Positions 8,234 to 18,630 of a DNA stretch of 64,000 bases are shown piece by piece; positions within the stretch are counted from its first letter, which is position 1, and each line of letters opens with the position of its first letter. The translations under genes were made by a program, and so were the position numbers. Origin of the DNA: Streptomyces rubradiris (GTDB lineage Bacteria > Actinomycetota > Actinomycetes > Streptomycetales > Streptomycetaceae); NCBI RefSeq assembly GCF_016860525.1, contig NZ_BNEA01000015.1, forward strand, positions 3,720,001 to 3,784,000. Reading direction: 5' to 3'. The notes below the pieces were generated by a model. The model searched no databases, was not told the DNA's origin, and was given only the letters and a program-made list of their open reading frames with translations.

Positions 8234-9058
8234 TCAGGCAGCGCCGCGCTGGAGCGCCTCGCAGACCGCCGTCGACTCGCGCACGCCCAGCTCGACCGCT
8301 CGCCCGCAGTGGGCGATCCACGCCGCCATACCCTCGGGCGTGCCGGATACGTAGCCCTCCAGGGCGGCCAGGTAGGGGGCGCGGCCCAGTTCGGCGTGGC
8401 CGACCTCGGCCGGGCAGACGGCCTTCGGGTCAAGGCCGCTGCCGACCAGCACGATCCGCTCGGCCGCGCGCGCGATCAGGCCGTTGTACGAGGTGAAGGG
8501 GCGCAGCGCCAGCAGCTCGCCGTGCACGACGGCGGCCGTCACCAGCGCCGGGGCCGAGGTGCCGGCGATGATCAGGTCCGCCAGCCCCTCCAGCCGGCCG
8601 GAGACCTCCCCGGCGTCGGGCAGCGGCAGTTCGACGAGCGGCTCGTCCACCGGCTCGCCGGCCTGACGCGGCCTGCCCACCTGCTCGGCGCCGTCGGCCG
8701 CGGCCACCAGGTGCAGCCGGGCCAGCACCCGCAGCGGCGACTGGCGCCAGATGGACAGCAGCTGCCCCGCCTCGGCGGTGAGCCGCAGGGCCGCGCCCAT
8801 CACGCGGGCCTCCGCGTCGACGCCGAAGTCGGTGCGCCGCCGCACCTCCTCCAGGGCCCAGTCCGCCCCGGACAGCGCCGCCGAGCCCCGGGCGCCGCGC
8901 AGGGCCGCCTCGGAGGTGATCTCGTTGCTGCGGCGCCGCATGACACGGTGGCCGTAGACCCGGTCCACGGCCTTGCGTACGGACTCCACGGATTCGGCAA
9001 CACCGGGCAGCGAGCCCAAGGCGGAGAGCGGGTCGGCGGTCGCGCCTGTCGTACTCAT
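8234..9058 (-). CDS. Degenerate Fic-like protein (often annotated oxidoreductase)
   Basis: A 274-residue, mostly helical cytoplasmic protein. The segment HGELLALRPFTSYNGLIARA near residue 200 aligns with the Fic motif HPFxx(D/E)GNGRxxR. However, the catalytic His is replaced by Arg and the GNGR loop is degraded, so AMPylation activity is unlikely. The N terminus has SNEITSEAALRGARGSAALSGADWALEEVR, reminiscent of Fic N-terminal helices. The start ATG at 9056-9058 gives a clean N terminus (MSTTGATADP); the longer frame starts in upstream noncoding sequence. A TGTCGTAC/GTACGACA inverted repeat overlaps the start. It is convergent with the HAD/ncRNA unit. Function unknown. Confidence 0.65.
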   Translation of the reverse strand: MSTTGATADPLSALGSLPGVAESVESVRKAVDRVYGHRVMRRRSNEITSEAALRGARGSAALSGADWALEEVRRRTDFGVDAEARVMGAALRLTAEAGQLLSIWRQSPLRVLARLHLVAAADGAEQVGRPRQAGEPVDEPLVELPLPDAGEVSGRLEGLADLIIAGTSAPALVTAAVVHGELLALRPFTSYNGLIARAAERIVLVGSGLDPKAVCPAEVGHAELGRAPYLAALEGYVSGTPEGMAAWIAHCGRAVELGVRESTAVCEALQRGAA

Positions 9059-9069
9059 GGGTACGACAG
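9048..9069. promoter_or_regulatory. Inverted repeat over the start of the Fic-like gene
   Basis: TGTCGTAC and GTACGACA form an 8-bp inverted repeat with a 6-bp spacer that contains the start codon. The second arm overlaps a further GTACGACAGTAC. The position suggests an operator or an mRNA hairpin sequestering the start; no binding protein can be named. Confidence 0.4.
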
Positions 9070-9159
9070 TACGCACCCCGGCGGCCCGCCCCACGAAGGA
9101 GTGGTCTTCTTCACTTCCCCGTGACACATACAGCGATCATCCCGCTACCCTTGGTGAAC

Positions 9160-10140
9160 ATGAAAATTGCTTTCGTCGGGAAGGGCGGGAGCGGCAAGAC
9201 GACGCTCTCCTCCCTCTTCATCCGCCATCTCACCGCCGCCGGCGCCCCGGTGGTCGCCATCGACGCGGACATCAACCAGCACCTCGGCCCCGCCCTCGGC
9301 CTCGGCGAGGAGGAGGCGGCGGCGCTGCCCGCCATGGGCGAACAGCTCCCGCTGATCAAGGACTATCTGCGCGGCACCAACCCGCGCATCGCCTCGGCCG
9401 CGACGATGATCAAGACGACCCCGCCCGGCGAGGGATCGCGGCTGGTCCGGGTGCGCGAGCCCAACCCGGTCTACGACGCCTGCGCGCGCCCGGTGGAACT
9501 CGACGGCGGCGCCGTCCGCCTGATGGTCACGGGCCCCTTCACGGACGCCGACCTGGGGGTCTCCTGCTACCACTCCAAGACGGGAGCGGTGGAGCTGTAT
9601 CTGAACCACCTCGTCGACGGCCCCGACGAGTACGTGGTGGTCGACATGACGGCCGGTTCGGACTCCTTCGCCTCCGGCATGTTCACCCGCTTCGACATGA
9701 CGTTCCTCGTCGCCGAGCCCACCCGGAAGGGCGTGTCCGTCTACCGCCAGTACAAGGAGTACGCCCGGGACTTCGGCGTGGCCCTGAAGGTCGTCGGCAA
9801 CAAGATCCACGAACCGGACGACATCGACTTCCTGCGCGCGGAGGTCGGGGACGACCTGCTCGTGACGGTCGGGCGCTCGGACTGGGTGCGCGCCATGGAG
9901 AAGGGCCGGCCGCCCCGGTTCGACCTCCTCGAAGAGGCCAACGCCCGCGCCCTGGAGACCCTCCGGGCCGCCGTGGACGCCACCTACGAACGGCGCGACT
10001 GGGAGCGCTACACCCGTCAGATGGTGCACTTCCACCTGAAGAACGCCGAGTCCTGGGGGAACGAGCGCACCGGGGCCGACCTGGCGGCGCAGGTCGACCC
10101 CGGCTTCGTGCTCGGCGAGGGCGTGGTGACCCCCGCCTGA
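9160..10140 (+). CDS. CooC/ParA-type SIMIBI ATPase
   Basis: A 326-residue P-loop ATPase. The deviant Walker A GKGGSGKTTL is at about residues 8-17, followed by VVAIDADINQHLG and the Walker B-like VVVDMTAGSDSF. This is the CooC/MipZ-like group that often handles metal-centre maturation or acts as a spatial regulator. Here the substrate is unknown. The start ATG at 9160 gives MKIAFVGKGGSGK, typical of the family; a longer GTG start at 9121 would add 13 residues of no family character. It is divergent from the Fic-like gene, with about 100 bp between them, and convergent with the lipoprotein gene (3 bp gap). Confidence 0.85.
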   Translation: MKIAFVGKGGSGKTTLSSLFIRHLTAAGAPVVAIDADINQHLGPALGLGEEEAAALPAMGEQLPLIKDYLRGTNPRIASAATMIKTTPPGEGSRLVRVREPNPVYDACARPVELDGGAVRLMVTGPFTDADLGVSCYHSKTGAVELYLNHLVDGPDEYVVVDMTAGSDSFASGMFTRFDMTFLVAEPTRKGVSVYRQYKEYARDFGVALKVVGNKIHEPDDIDFLRAEVGDDLLVTVGRSDWVRAMEKGRPPRFDLLEEANARALETLRAAVDATYERRDWERYTRQMVHFHLKNAESWGNERTGADLAAQVDPGFVLGEGVVTPA

Positions 10141-10143
10141 CGC

Positions 10144-11409
10144 CTACCGCTGGACCGCCGGCGCCCCGGGCACGCCCTTGGGCGCCGGGGCCGGGCTGCC
10201 GGACAGGAAGGACGCCCAGCCCTGCCGGGGCGCCTCGCCGACCTCCAGAGAACGCAGCCGCGCCAGCGTCCGCGGGTCCTGGGCGTCGAGCCAGTCGACC
10301 AGTTGCCGGAAGGAGACACAGCGGACCTCGGGCTTGGTGCACACCTCCTTCACCACCTCTTCCACGGCGCGCATATAGGTGCCGCCGTTCCAGGACTCGA
10401 AGTGGTTGCCGATGACCAGAGGCGCGCGGTTGCCGTCGTAGGCGCGGTAGAAGCCCTTGAGGAGGCCGTCGCGCATCTGGTCGCCCCAGTAGTCGAACTT
10501 GTCGGGGTCGCCCTGGGTCTGGGTGCCGGACTGGCCGACCATGAAGTTGTAGTCCATGGTCAGCTGCTCATAGGTGTGACCGGGGAAGGGCACCAACTGC
10601 ATCGACAGGTCCCACAGACCCTCCTTCTTCTTGGGCCAGACCTGGTCGTTGACTCCGCTGGAGTCGTAGCGAAAGCCGAGGTCACGGGCGGCCTTCACGA
10701 AGTTCTTCCGCCCCTCCAGGCAGGGGGTGCGGGCACCGATCAGCTCCTTGTCGTAGTCGAAGGGCAGCGGATCCTCACCCCGCATGCCGGTGTTGGACCG
10801 CCAGGACTTCACGAACCTCTTGGCCTGGTCGATCTCGCTCTTCCACTCGTCCACCGACCAGGTGCCCACCCCGCCGTCGGGCCCGCAGAAGTGGCCGTTG
10901 AAGTGGGTACCGATCTCGTTGCCCTCCAGCCAGGCCAGCCGCAGCTGCTCAAGGGTGTCGGTGATGCCCCGTTCATCGTTGAACCCGATGTCGGAGAGGC
11001 CCGCGGAGTGCTGCGGCGGCTTGTAGAGGTCGCGTTTCTCCTCCGGCAGCAGGTACACCCCGCTGAGGAAGTACGTCATGGTCGCGTTGTTCTCCTTGGC
11101 GACCTCGCGGAAGTGCGAGAACAGTCTCTGGCTGTCCTCGCCCGCGCCGTCCCAGGAGAACACGACGAACTGCGGGGGCTTCTGACCCGGGCTCAGCCGT
11201 TCCGGCCTGGGCAGATGCGGCTGGGCTCCGGTGTACGCGGTCGATCCGTCGCCGATCGGCCGGAACACGCTGCCCGGCGCCGGCGCACCCTGCTCCGGGC
11301 CGGGCGCCCCGGGTCGCACGGCGGTGGCGTCTCCCGCACAGCCGGCGAGTGACGCCGCACAGGCCGCGGCGACCATGGCGCCGACGGCGATCCTCTGGGT
11401 GGCGGCCAT
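10144..11409 (-). CDS. Polysaccharide-deacetylase-like lipoprotein
   Basis: A 421-residue secreted lipoprotein. The signal peptide ends in the lipobox SLAGC (Cys at about residue 25). The mature domain has features of carbohydrate esterase 4/glycoside hydrolase-deacetylase (NodB-like) folds: FVVFSWDGAGED in the position of the first metal-binding motif (TFDDG), IGTHFNGHFCG in the position of the HxxxH motif, and GARTPCLEG. A metal-dependent esterase of cell-wall or extracellular glycans is the likely type, but the motifs are non-canonical and activity is uncertain. It has its own promoter region upstream, shared divergently with acsA. Confidence 0.75.
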   Translation of the reverse strand: MAATQRIAVGAMVAAACAASLAGCAGDATAVRPGAPGPEQGAPAPGSVFRPIGDGSTAYTGAQPHLPRPERLSPGQKPPQFVVFSWDGAGEDSQRLFSHFREVAKENNATMTYFLSGVYLLPEEKRDLYKPPQHSAGLSDIGFNDERGITDTLEQLRLAWLEGNEIGTHFNGHFCGPDGGVGTWSVDEWKSEIDQAKRFVKSWRSNTGMRGEDPLPFDYDKELIGARTPCLEGRKNFVKAARDLGFRYDSSGVNDQVWPKKKEGLWDLSMQLVPFPGHTYEQLTMDYNFMVGQSGTQTQGDPDKFDYWGDQMRDGLLKGFYRAYDGNRAPLVIGNHFESWNGGTYMRAVEEVVKEVCTKPEVRCVSFRQLVDWLDAQDPRTLARLRSLEVGEAPRQGWASFLSGSPAPAPKGVPGAPAVQR

Positions 11410-11868
11410 GTTCCGCCCACCTTCTTCCTTCTCTCAGGCACACGCTGACTTGGGCCGTTTCTGGCGATATGCCGGGCTTGCTCCGGCGGCGCGGCCAAGG
11501 TCGCACGGGGCCGAGAAGGGATGAGGATGACAAGCCGATCAAATGATTAATTCACACCCAGAGGTGATCTCTTCCTCCATTTACTCCGAAATCCTATTCC
11601 AGACCTTTACGTGGCATTACGATTCTTTTACCAAACCCCGACCATTCCGTCGGCGCCCGCCCTCCACCCCCTCCAGCCGCAACCACGCGACAGCCTTCCG
11701 CGCGGCCGGGCGCGGTCCTGCCAACTGGCGCCCCGGAAGCCGGAGGTGACAGACAACAGCCTTCCGACAGGTCTAAACCAATTTTCCGGGCGACCCTTGT
11801 CATCGGCCCCCCGGGTCTGATGAGCTGTGGCCTGGGACACAACGGACACCCTTGGAAAGGGAGATGTC
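11410..11868. promoter_or_regulatory. 459-bp divergent promoter region with AT-rich island (lipoprotein / acsA)
   Basis: No protein gene is supported. Positions about 11538-11640 are strikingly A/T-rich for this genome, with runs such as AATGATTAATTCACACC and ACGATTCTTTTACC. The island sits between two divergent genes and is a strong candidate for promoters and nucleoid-protein binding. A GAAAGGGAGATGTC stretch just before 11869 is the acsA ribosome binding site. Confidence 0.55.
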
Positions 11869-13824
<1,956 letters not shown>

Positions 13825-14032
13825 GCAGACCGGGAGGAGTCGAACGGCGTCCTGCGGGGCACTCGGCCGGTGAACGTGCCGGGTGGCCCGGGGACGGCTA
13901 CGGTGAAGATCATCGGACCGGCGCACGCTACTTTAGGTAAACTAAGGAAAGTGTCGCGGCACGTGACACATCAGGTGCGCCGGGAAGTCTGGTCGGCATG
14001 TGATTCCGCCTGCCTGCCTCCGGAGGTCTCCC

Positions 14033-15463
14033 GTGACCGCGCCCCGCACCCCCACCACCGTCCGCAAGGCCCTCGGACGCCTGTCCCTGCCCGAGCGGAC
14101 CTTCATCGCGGACGCGCTGCGCACCGAGACCGTCGGTGGTGTCCTGCTGCTCCTGGCCGCCGTGGCCGCGCTGCTCTGGGCGAACGTCCCCGGACTGCGC
14201 CACAGCTATGAGACGGTCAGCCACTTCCACCTCGGCCCCGGCGCGATAGGCCTGAACCTGTCCGTCGCCCACTGGGCCGCCGACGGGCTGCTCGCGCTGT
14301 TCTTCTTCGTCGCCGGCATCGAACTCAAGCGCGAGCTGGTCGCCGGGGACCTGCGCGACCCGAAGGCGGCCGTGCTGCCCGTGGTGGCGGCCCTGTGCGG
14401 AATGGCCGCCCCCGCGCTCGTCTACACGCTCACCAACCTCGCCGGGAACGGCTCCCTCCAGGGCTGGGCCGTGCCCACCGCCACCGACATCGCCTTCGCG
14501 CTCGCCGTGCTCGCGGTCATCGGCACCTCCCTGCCCAGCGCCCTGCGCGCCTTCCTGCTCACCCTGGCGGTCGTCGACGACCTCTTCGCGATACTGATCA
14601 TCGCCATCTTCTTCACCGACCAGCTGAACCTCGCCGCCCTCGGCGGGGCCGCCGCCGGGCTCGCCGTCTTCTGGCTGCTGCTGCGCAAGGGCGTACGCGG
14701 CTGGTACGTGTACATACCGCTCGCCGTCGTCACCTGGGCGCTGATGTACAACAGCGGCGTGCACGCCACCATCGCCGGTGTGGCGATGGGCCTGATGCTG
14801 CGCTGCACCACCCGGGAGGGTGAGCAGCACTCGCCGGGCGAGCACATCGAGCATCTGGTGCGGCCCCTGTCGGCCGGGCTCGCCGTACCGCTGTTCGCCC
14901 TGTTCAGCGCAGGCGTGTCGATATCCGGCGGGGCGCTCGGGGACGTGTTCGCGAAGCCCGAGACGCTCGGTGTCGTCCTCGGCCTGGTCGTGGGCAAGAC
15001 GATCGGGATCTTCGGCGGCACCTGGCTGACCGTCCGCTTCACCCGCGCGCGGCTCAGCGAGGAGCTGGCGTGGGCCGACGTCTTCGCGATGTCCTCGCTC
15101 GCCGGGATCGGCTTCACGGTGTCACTGCTGATCGGCGAGCTGGCCTTCGGGGGCGACACCGTACTGACCGGCGAGGTGAAGGCGGCCGTCCTCATCGGAT
15201 CGCTGATCGCGGCGCTGTGCGCGACGATGCTGCTGAAGCTGCGCAACGACCGGTACCGCAGGCTGTGCGAGGAAGAGGAGCGCGACGAGGACCTCGACGG
15301 CATCCCGGACGTCTACGAACAGGGCAACCCGGCGTACCACCTCCGGATGGCCGAGATCCACGAGCGCAAGGCCGCCGAGCACCGGCGGCTGGCCGCCGAG
15401 GCACGCCGCGGGCTTGCGGAAGTGCCGGGCGGGGCAGGCGAGGAGGGCGACCGTCCGGCATGA
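14033..15463 (+). CDS. nhaA: Na+/H+ antiporter NhaA
   Basis: A 476-residue integral membrane antiporter that exchanges Na+ (or Li+) for protons across the cytoplasmic membrane. It has about 11-12 hydrophobic segments. The paired aspartates of the ion site appear in LTLAVVDDLFAIL, and the discontinuous-helix region in AVPTATDIAFALAV. An FFFVAGIELKREL stretch is typical of NhaA. The C terminus is a charged cytoplasmic tail rich in Glu, Arg and His, longer than in E. coli NhaA. The GTG start at 14033 has a CGGAGG site 7 bases upstream. Expression likely responds to salt or alkaline pH, but no regulatory element was identified. Confidence 0.95.
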   Translation: MTAPRTPTTVRKALGRLSLPERTFIADALRTETVGGVLLLLAAVAALLWANVPGLRHSYETVSHFHLGPGAIGLNLSVAHWAADGLLALFFFVAGIELKRELVAGDLRDPKAAVLPVVAALCGMAAPALVYTLTNLAGNGSLQGWAVPTATDIAFALAVLAVIGTSLPSALRAFLLTLAVVDDLFAILIIAIFFTDQLNLAALGGAAAGLAVFWLLLRKGVRGWYVYIPLAVVTWALMYNSGVHATIAGVAMGLMLRCTTREGEQHSPGEHIEHLVRPLSAGLAVPLFALFSAGVSISGGALGDVFAKPETLGVVLGLVVGKTIGIFGGTWLTVRFTRARLSEELAWADVFAMSSLAGIGFTVSLLIGELAFGGDTVLTGEVKAAVLIGSLIAALCATMLLKLRNDRYRRLCEEEERDEDLDGIPDVYEQGNPAYHLRMAEIHERKAAEHRRLAAEARRGLAEVPGGAGEEGDRPA

Positions 15464-15585
15464 TCTGACGAGACGGTACAAAACAAGACGGCCGCACGCG
15501 CGCGACGGCTACCCGGACGGCCGTACGAGCAGCACGGCCGTCCCCACAGCACATGTGTGGCACGAGACCTCTGAGGGAGAACGCG

Positions 15586-16074
15586 ATGAGCGCACCCGAC
15601 GGCAGCCCGGTCGGCGCCGAACGCAGTATCGGCCAGCTGTTCGCCTCGGCGACGACCGAATTGTCGGCGCTGGTGCACGACGAGATCGCGCTGGCCAAGG
15701 CCCAGCTCAAGCAGGACGTGAAGCGCGGCGCGGTGAGCGGCGGCGCCTTCTCCATGGCGGGCGCGGTCCTGGTGTTCTCCCTGCCGATGCTCAACTTCGC
15801 CCTGGCGTACGGCATCCGCACCTGGAGCCACTGGAACCTGGCGATCTGCTTCGTGCTGTCCTTCGCGGCCAACGTGCTGGTCGCCGGCCTGCTCGGGCTC
15901 ATCGGCGTGGTGTTCGCGAAGAAGGCCAAGAAGGGCAAGGGCCCGCAGAAGGTGGCCGCCTCGATGAAGGAGTCGGCGGGCGTCCTGCAGAACGCCAAGC
16001 CGCACCCGCGTCCGGAGCTGCCCGGGGAACCGGCTCCCGCCGCCATCGAGGCTGTGGCACGCTCGTCGTCATGA
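15586..16074 (+). CDS. Phage-holin family (DUF1469/YqjE-like) membrane protein
   Basis: A 162-residue protein of the holin superfamily III/DUF1469 type. An N-terminal amphipathic region (SIGQLFASATTELSALVHDEIALAKAQL) is followed by two transmembrane helices (AVLVFSLPMLNFALAYGI and LAICFVLSFAANVLVAGLLGL) and a Lys-rich cytoplasmic tail. Despite the family name, chromosomal copies are not phage lysis genes; they sit in the membrane with unknown function. The start ATG has a GAGGGA site. Its stop overlaps the start of the alpha/beta hydrolase gene (ATGA), so the two are co-translated. Confidence 0.85.
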   Translation: MSAPDGSPVGAERSIGQLFASATTELSALVHDEIALAKAQLKQDVKRGAVSGGAFSMAGAVLVFSLPMLNFALAYGIRTWSHWNLAICFVLSFAANVLVAGLLGLIGVVFAKKAKKGKGPQKVAASMKESAGVLQNAKPHPRPELPGEPAPAAIEAVARSSS

Positions 16075-17006
16075 CGGACCCAGCCGCCCCCTCGCCCGTA
16101 CGGATCGACCTCCCGGACGGGACACGGGTCACGCACCGGGATGTCGCCGCCAACGGCGCCCGCTTCCACATCGCGGAGCTGGGCGACGGGCCCCTGGTGC
16201 TGCTCCTGCACGGTTTCCCGCAGTTCTGGTGGACGTGGCGGCACCAGTTGACCGCGCTCGCCGGCGCGGGCTACCGGGCGGTGGCGATGGACCTGCGGGG
16301 CGTCGGCGGCAGCGACCGCACGCCCCGCGGGTACGACCCGGCCAACCTGGCGCTGGACGTCACCGGGGTGATCCGCTCGCTCGGCGAGCCCGACGCCGCG
16401 CTGGTCGGCCACGACCTCGGCGGCTACCTGGCGTGGACGGCGGCGGCCATGCGGCCCAAGCTGGTCCGGCGCCTGGCGGTGGTGTCCATGCCGCACCCGC
16501 GGCGTTGGCGCGCGGCGATGCTGCGGGACGCCCGGCAGACGGCCGCCAGCTCCTACATCTGGGGATTCCAGCGGCCGTGGCTGCCCGAGCGCCAACTGAC
16601 CGCCGACGGGGGCGCGCTGGTGGGCCGGCTGATCCGGGACTGGTCCGGGCCGCGGCCGCCGGAGGACGCGGACGTGGAGACGTACCAGCGGGCCATGTGC
16701 ATCCCCTCCACGGCGCACTGCTCCATCGAGCCGTACCGCTGGCTGGTGCGCTCCCTGGCCCGCCCCGACGGTGTGCAGTTCTACCGCAGGATGAAGCGGC
16801 CCGTACGGGTGCCGACGCTGCATCTGCACGGCTCGCTGGACCCGGTGACCCGGACCCGCAGCGCGGCCGGTTCCGGGGAGTACGTCGAAGCCCCGTACCG
16901 CTGGCGCCTGTTCGACGGTCTCGGGCACTTCCCGCACGAGGAGGACCCGGCCGCGTTCTCCGCGGAACTGGTCAACTGGCTGAAGGATCCCGAGCCGGAC
17001 CGGTGA
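16071..17006 (+). CDS. Alpha/beta hydrolase (epoxide-hydrolase-like)
   Basis: A 311-residue alpha/beta-hydrolase. The oxyanion segment LLLHGFPQFWWTWRHQL is typical of epoxide hydrolases and haloalkane dehalogenases. The nucleophile elbow is VGHDLGGY with Asp as the nucleophile, again pointing to that branch rather than to serine esterases. The acidic residue lies in HLHGSLDPVT and the catalytic His in DGLGHFPHEEDP. The natural substrate is unknown. The start overlaps the stop of the holin-like membrane protein gene by four bases. Confidence 0.88.
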   Translation: MTDPAAPSPVRIDLPDGTRVTHRDVAANGARFHIAELGDGPLVLLLHGFPQFWWTWRHQLTALAGAGYRAVAMDLRGVGGSDRTPRGYDPANLALDVTGVIRSLGEPDAALVGHDLGGYLAWTAAAMRPKLVRRLAVVSMPHPRRWRAAMLRDARQTAASSYIWGFQRPWLPERQLTADGGALVGRLIRDWSGPRPPEDADVETYQRAMCIPSTAHCSIEPYRWLVRSLARPDGVQFYRRMKRPVRVPTLHLHGSLDPVTRTRSAAGSGEYVEAPYRWRLFDGLGHFPHEEDPAAFSAELVNWLKDPEPDR

Positions 17007-17340
17007 CCGTCGGGGGCGGTTTCCGGTGCGTTCGGCATCCGGCTCCCCACCCGTGCCCCGTGAGACGCCACATGCCTTGCGCATAGGCCAATTAGGGGGC
17101 GCGCGGGCGGTTATCGACCTTTGGGCGGGGGCACACGTCGGGGTATGGGCTGGACGCACGACTACAGTGACGCACCCCGCAACCGCCGCTCGGCCACGGG
17201 CCCGGGCACGCCCCAGCGGGTCACACCGCAACTCGCGGTGGCAGACCCCAGGGTGGGGATTCCGCGCATCCTGCGCCGCCGGGCCCGCTGGGTCTCGGTA
17301 CGTCTGCGTCACCCGCGGGGCTGACCGCCACCGCGCCGCC
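17007..17340. other. 334-bp gap with possible small ORF
   Basis: This gap lies between convergent genes. It contains a plus-strand frame from the ATG at 17145 to the stop at 17324 (MGWTHDYSDAPRNRRSATG..., 59 residues, basic C terminus). It begins a few bases after a GGGGTAT stretch. The composition looks peptide-like, but there is no clear ribosome binding site and I recognise no family. No strong terminator hairpin was identified. Confidence 0.3.
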
Positions 17341-18540
17341 CTACAGGGCGCAGCTGTCCGTGCCCACCTGCTCGTTCGCCGTGCGACCCCGCTCGATGTC
17401 GGCCCGGATCTCGTCCGCCGTCAGCGCGTACCCCGTGTCCGCGTCGTCGAGTGACTTGGCGAACACCACGCCGTACACCTCCCCGTCCGGAGTGAGCAGC
17501 GGGCCACCGGAGTTGCCCTGCCGGACGACGGCGTACAAGGAATAGACATCGCGGCGGACCGTGCCGCGGTGGTAGATGTCCGCGCCGCTGGCCGTGATGC
17601 GCCCGCGCACGCGCGCGGCGCGCACGTCGTACGCGCCGTTCTCCGGGAAGCCCGCGACGATCGCGCCGTCCCCTCCGGCCGCGTCCTCACGGGTGAACCG
17701 CAGGGCGGTCGCGCGCAGGTCGGGCACGTCGAGCACGGCGATGTCGCGCTCCCAGTCGTACAGCACGACCCGGGCGTCGTACTTGCGGCCCTCGCCGCCT
17801 ATCTGCACCCGCGGCTCGTCGACACCGCCGACCACGTGCGCGTTGGTCATCACGCGCCGGTCGGCGAACACGAAGCCGGTGCCCTCCAGGACCTTGCCGC
17901 AGCTGTGGGCGGTGCCGGTGACCTTGACGATGGAGTTGCGGGCGCGCTGGGCGACCGGGCTGCCCGCGAGGGCCGGGTCGGGCGGCAGCACGTCCTTGAT
18001 CGGCTCGTCGGCGAACGGGCTGAAGACCTGCGGGAAGCCGTTCTGCGCGAGCACCGAGGAGAAGTCCGCGAACCAGGTGTCGGCCTGCTCGGGCAGCGCC
18101 CGGGACACACCGAGCAGCACCTTGGAGCCCCGGACCTCCTTGCCGAGCGTGGGCAGGGTCGTACCGGCCAGGGCGGACCCGATCAGCCAGGCCACCAGGA
18201 GCATCGCGACGACGTTGACCAGGGCGCCGCCGGTGGCGTCCAGGGCGCGGGCCGGGGACCAGGTGATGTGCCGGCGCAGCTTGTTGCCCAGGTGGGTGGT
18301 CAGGGCCTGGCCCACGGAGGCGCAGACGATCACGACGATCACGGCCACGACGGCGGCGGTGGTGCCGACCTCCTCCTTGCCGGTCGTGGCGTCCCAGATC
18401 ACGGGCAGCGTGTACACGGCGAGCAGACCGCCGCCGAGGAACCCGGTCACCGACAGGATGCCGACGACGAAGCCCTGGCGGTAACCCACCACCGCGAACC
18501 ACACGGCCGCGACGAGCAACAGGATGTCCAGCACGTTCAC
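17341..18540 (-). CDS. marP: MarP-type membrane-anchored serine protease
   Basis: A 399-residue protein with an N-terminal CvpA-like domain of four transmembrane helices (residues about 1-130) and a C-terminal trypsin/HtrA-like protease domain facing outward. The catalytic triad is visible: His in VMTNAHVVGG, Asp in ERDIAVLDVPD and Ser in RQGNSGGPLL. This is the MarP architecture (Rv3671c in M. tuberculosis, needed for acid and oxidative-stress resistance). Two cysteines flank the protease domain (AHSCGK and the C-terminal TDSCAL) and may form the regulatory disulfide known in MarP. It is followed by overlapping same-strand upstream genes (NUDIX, nth), an arrangement shared with mycobacteria. 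Confidence 0.93.
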   Translation of the reverse strand: MNVLDILLLVAAVWFAVVGYRQGFVVGILSVTGFLGGGLLAVYTLPVIWDATTGKEEVGTTAAVVAVIVVIVCASVGQALTTHLGNKLRRHITWSPARALDATGGALVNVVAMLLVAWLIGSALAGTTLPTLGKEVRGSKVLLGVSRALPEQADTWFADFSSVLAQNGFPQVFSPFADEPIKDVLPPDPALAGSPVAQRARNSIVKVTGTAHSCGKVLEGTGFVFADRRVMTNAHVVGGVDEPRVQIGGEGRKYDARVVLYDWERDIAVLDVPDLRATALRFTREDAAGGDGAIVAGFPENGAYDVRAARVRGRITASGADIYHRGTVRRDVYSLYAVVRQGNSGGPLLTPDGEVYGVVFAKSLDDADTGYALTADEIRADIERGRTANEQVGTDSCAL

Positions 18541-18630
18541 TGCTTCAGGCCTCGCCTACTCACTCCGCTCCCAGCAGCTCGGCCGGGCCCCGGGGCCGCC
18601 CCCCGGGGATTCAGCACGGGGATCACCCTG

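Noticed and set aside
13929..13952. Iron-box (DmdR/IdeR)-like sequence upstream of nhaA
   Set aside because: CTTTAGGTAAACTAAGG is only an imperfect 6-bp palindrome and departs from the TTAGGTTAGGCTAACCTAA type; no iron-related gene nearby.
15586..16074. Prophage lysis module
   Set aside because: The holin-family name is misleading; the gene is in a conserved chromosomal context with no phage genes.
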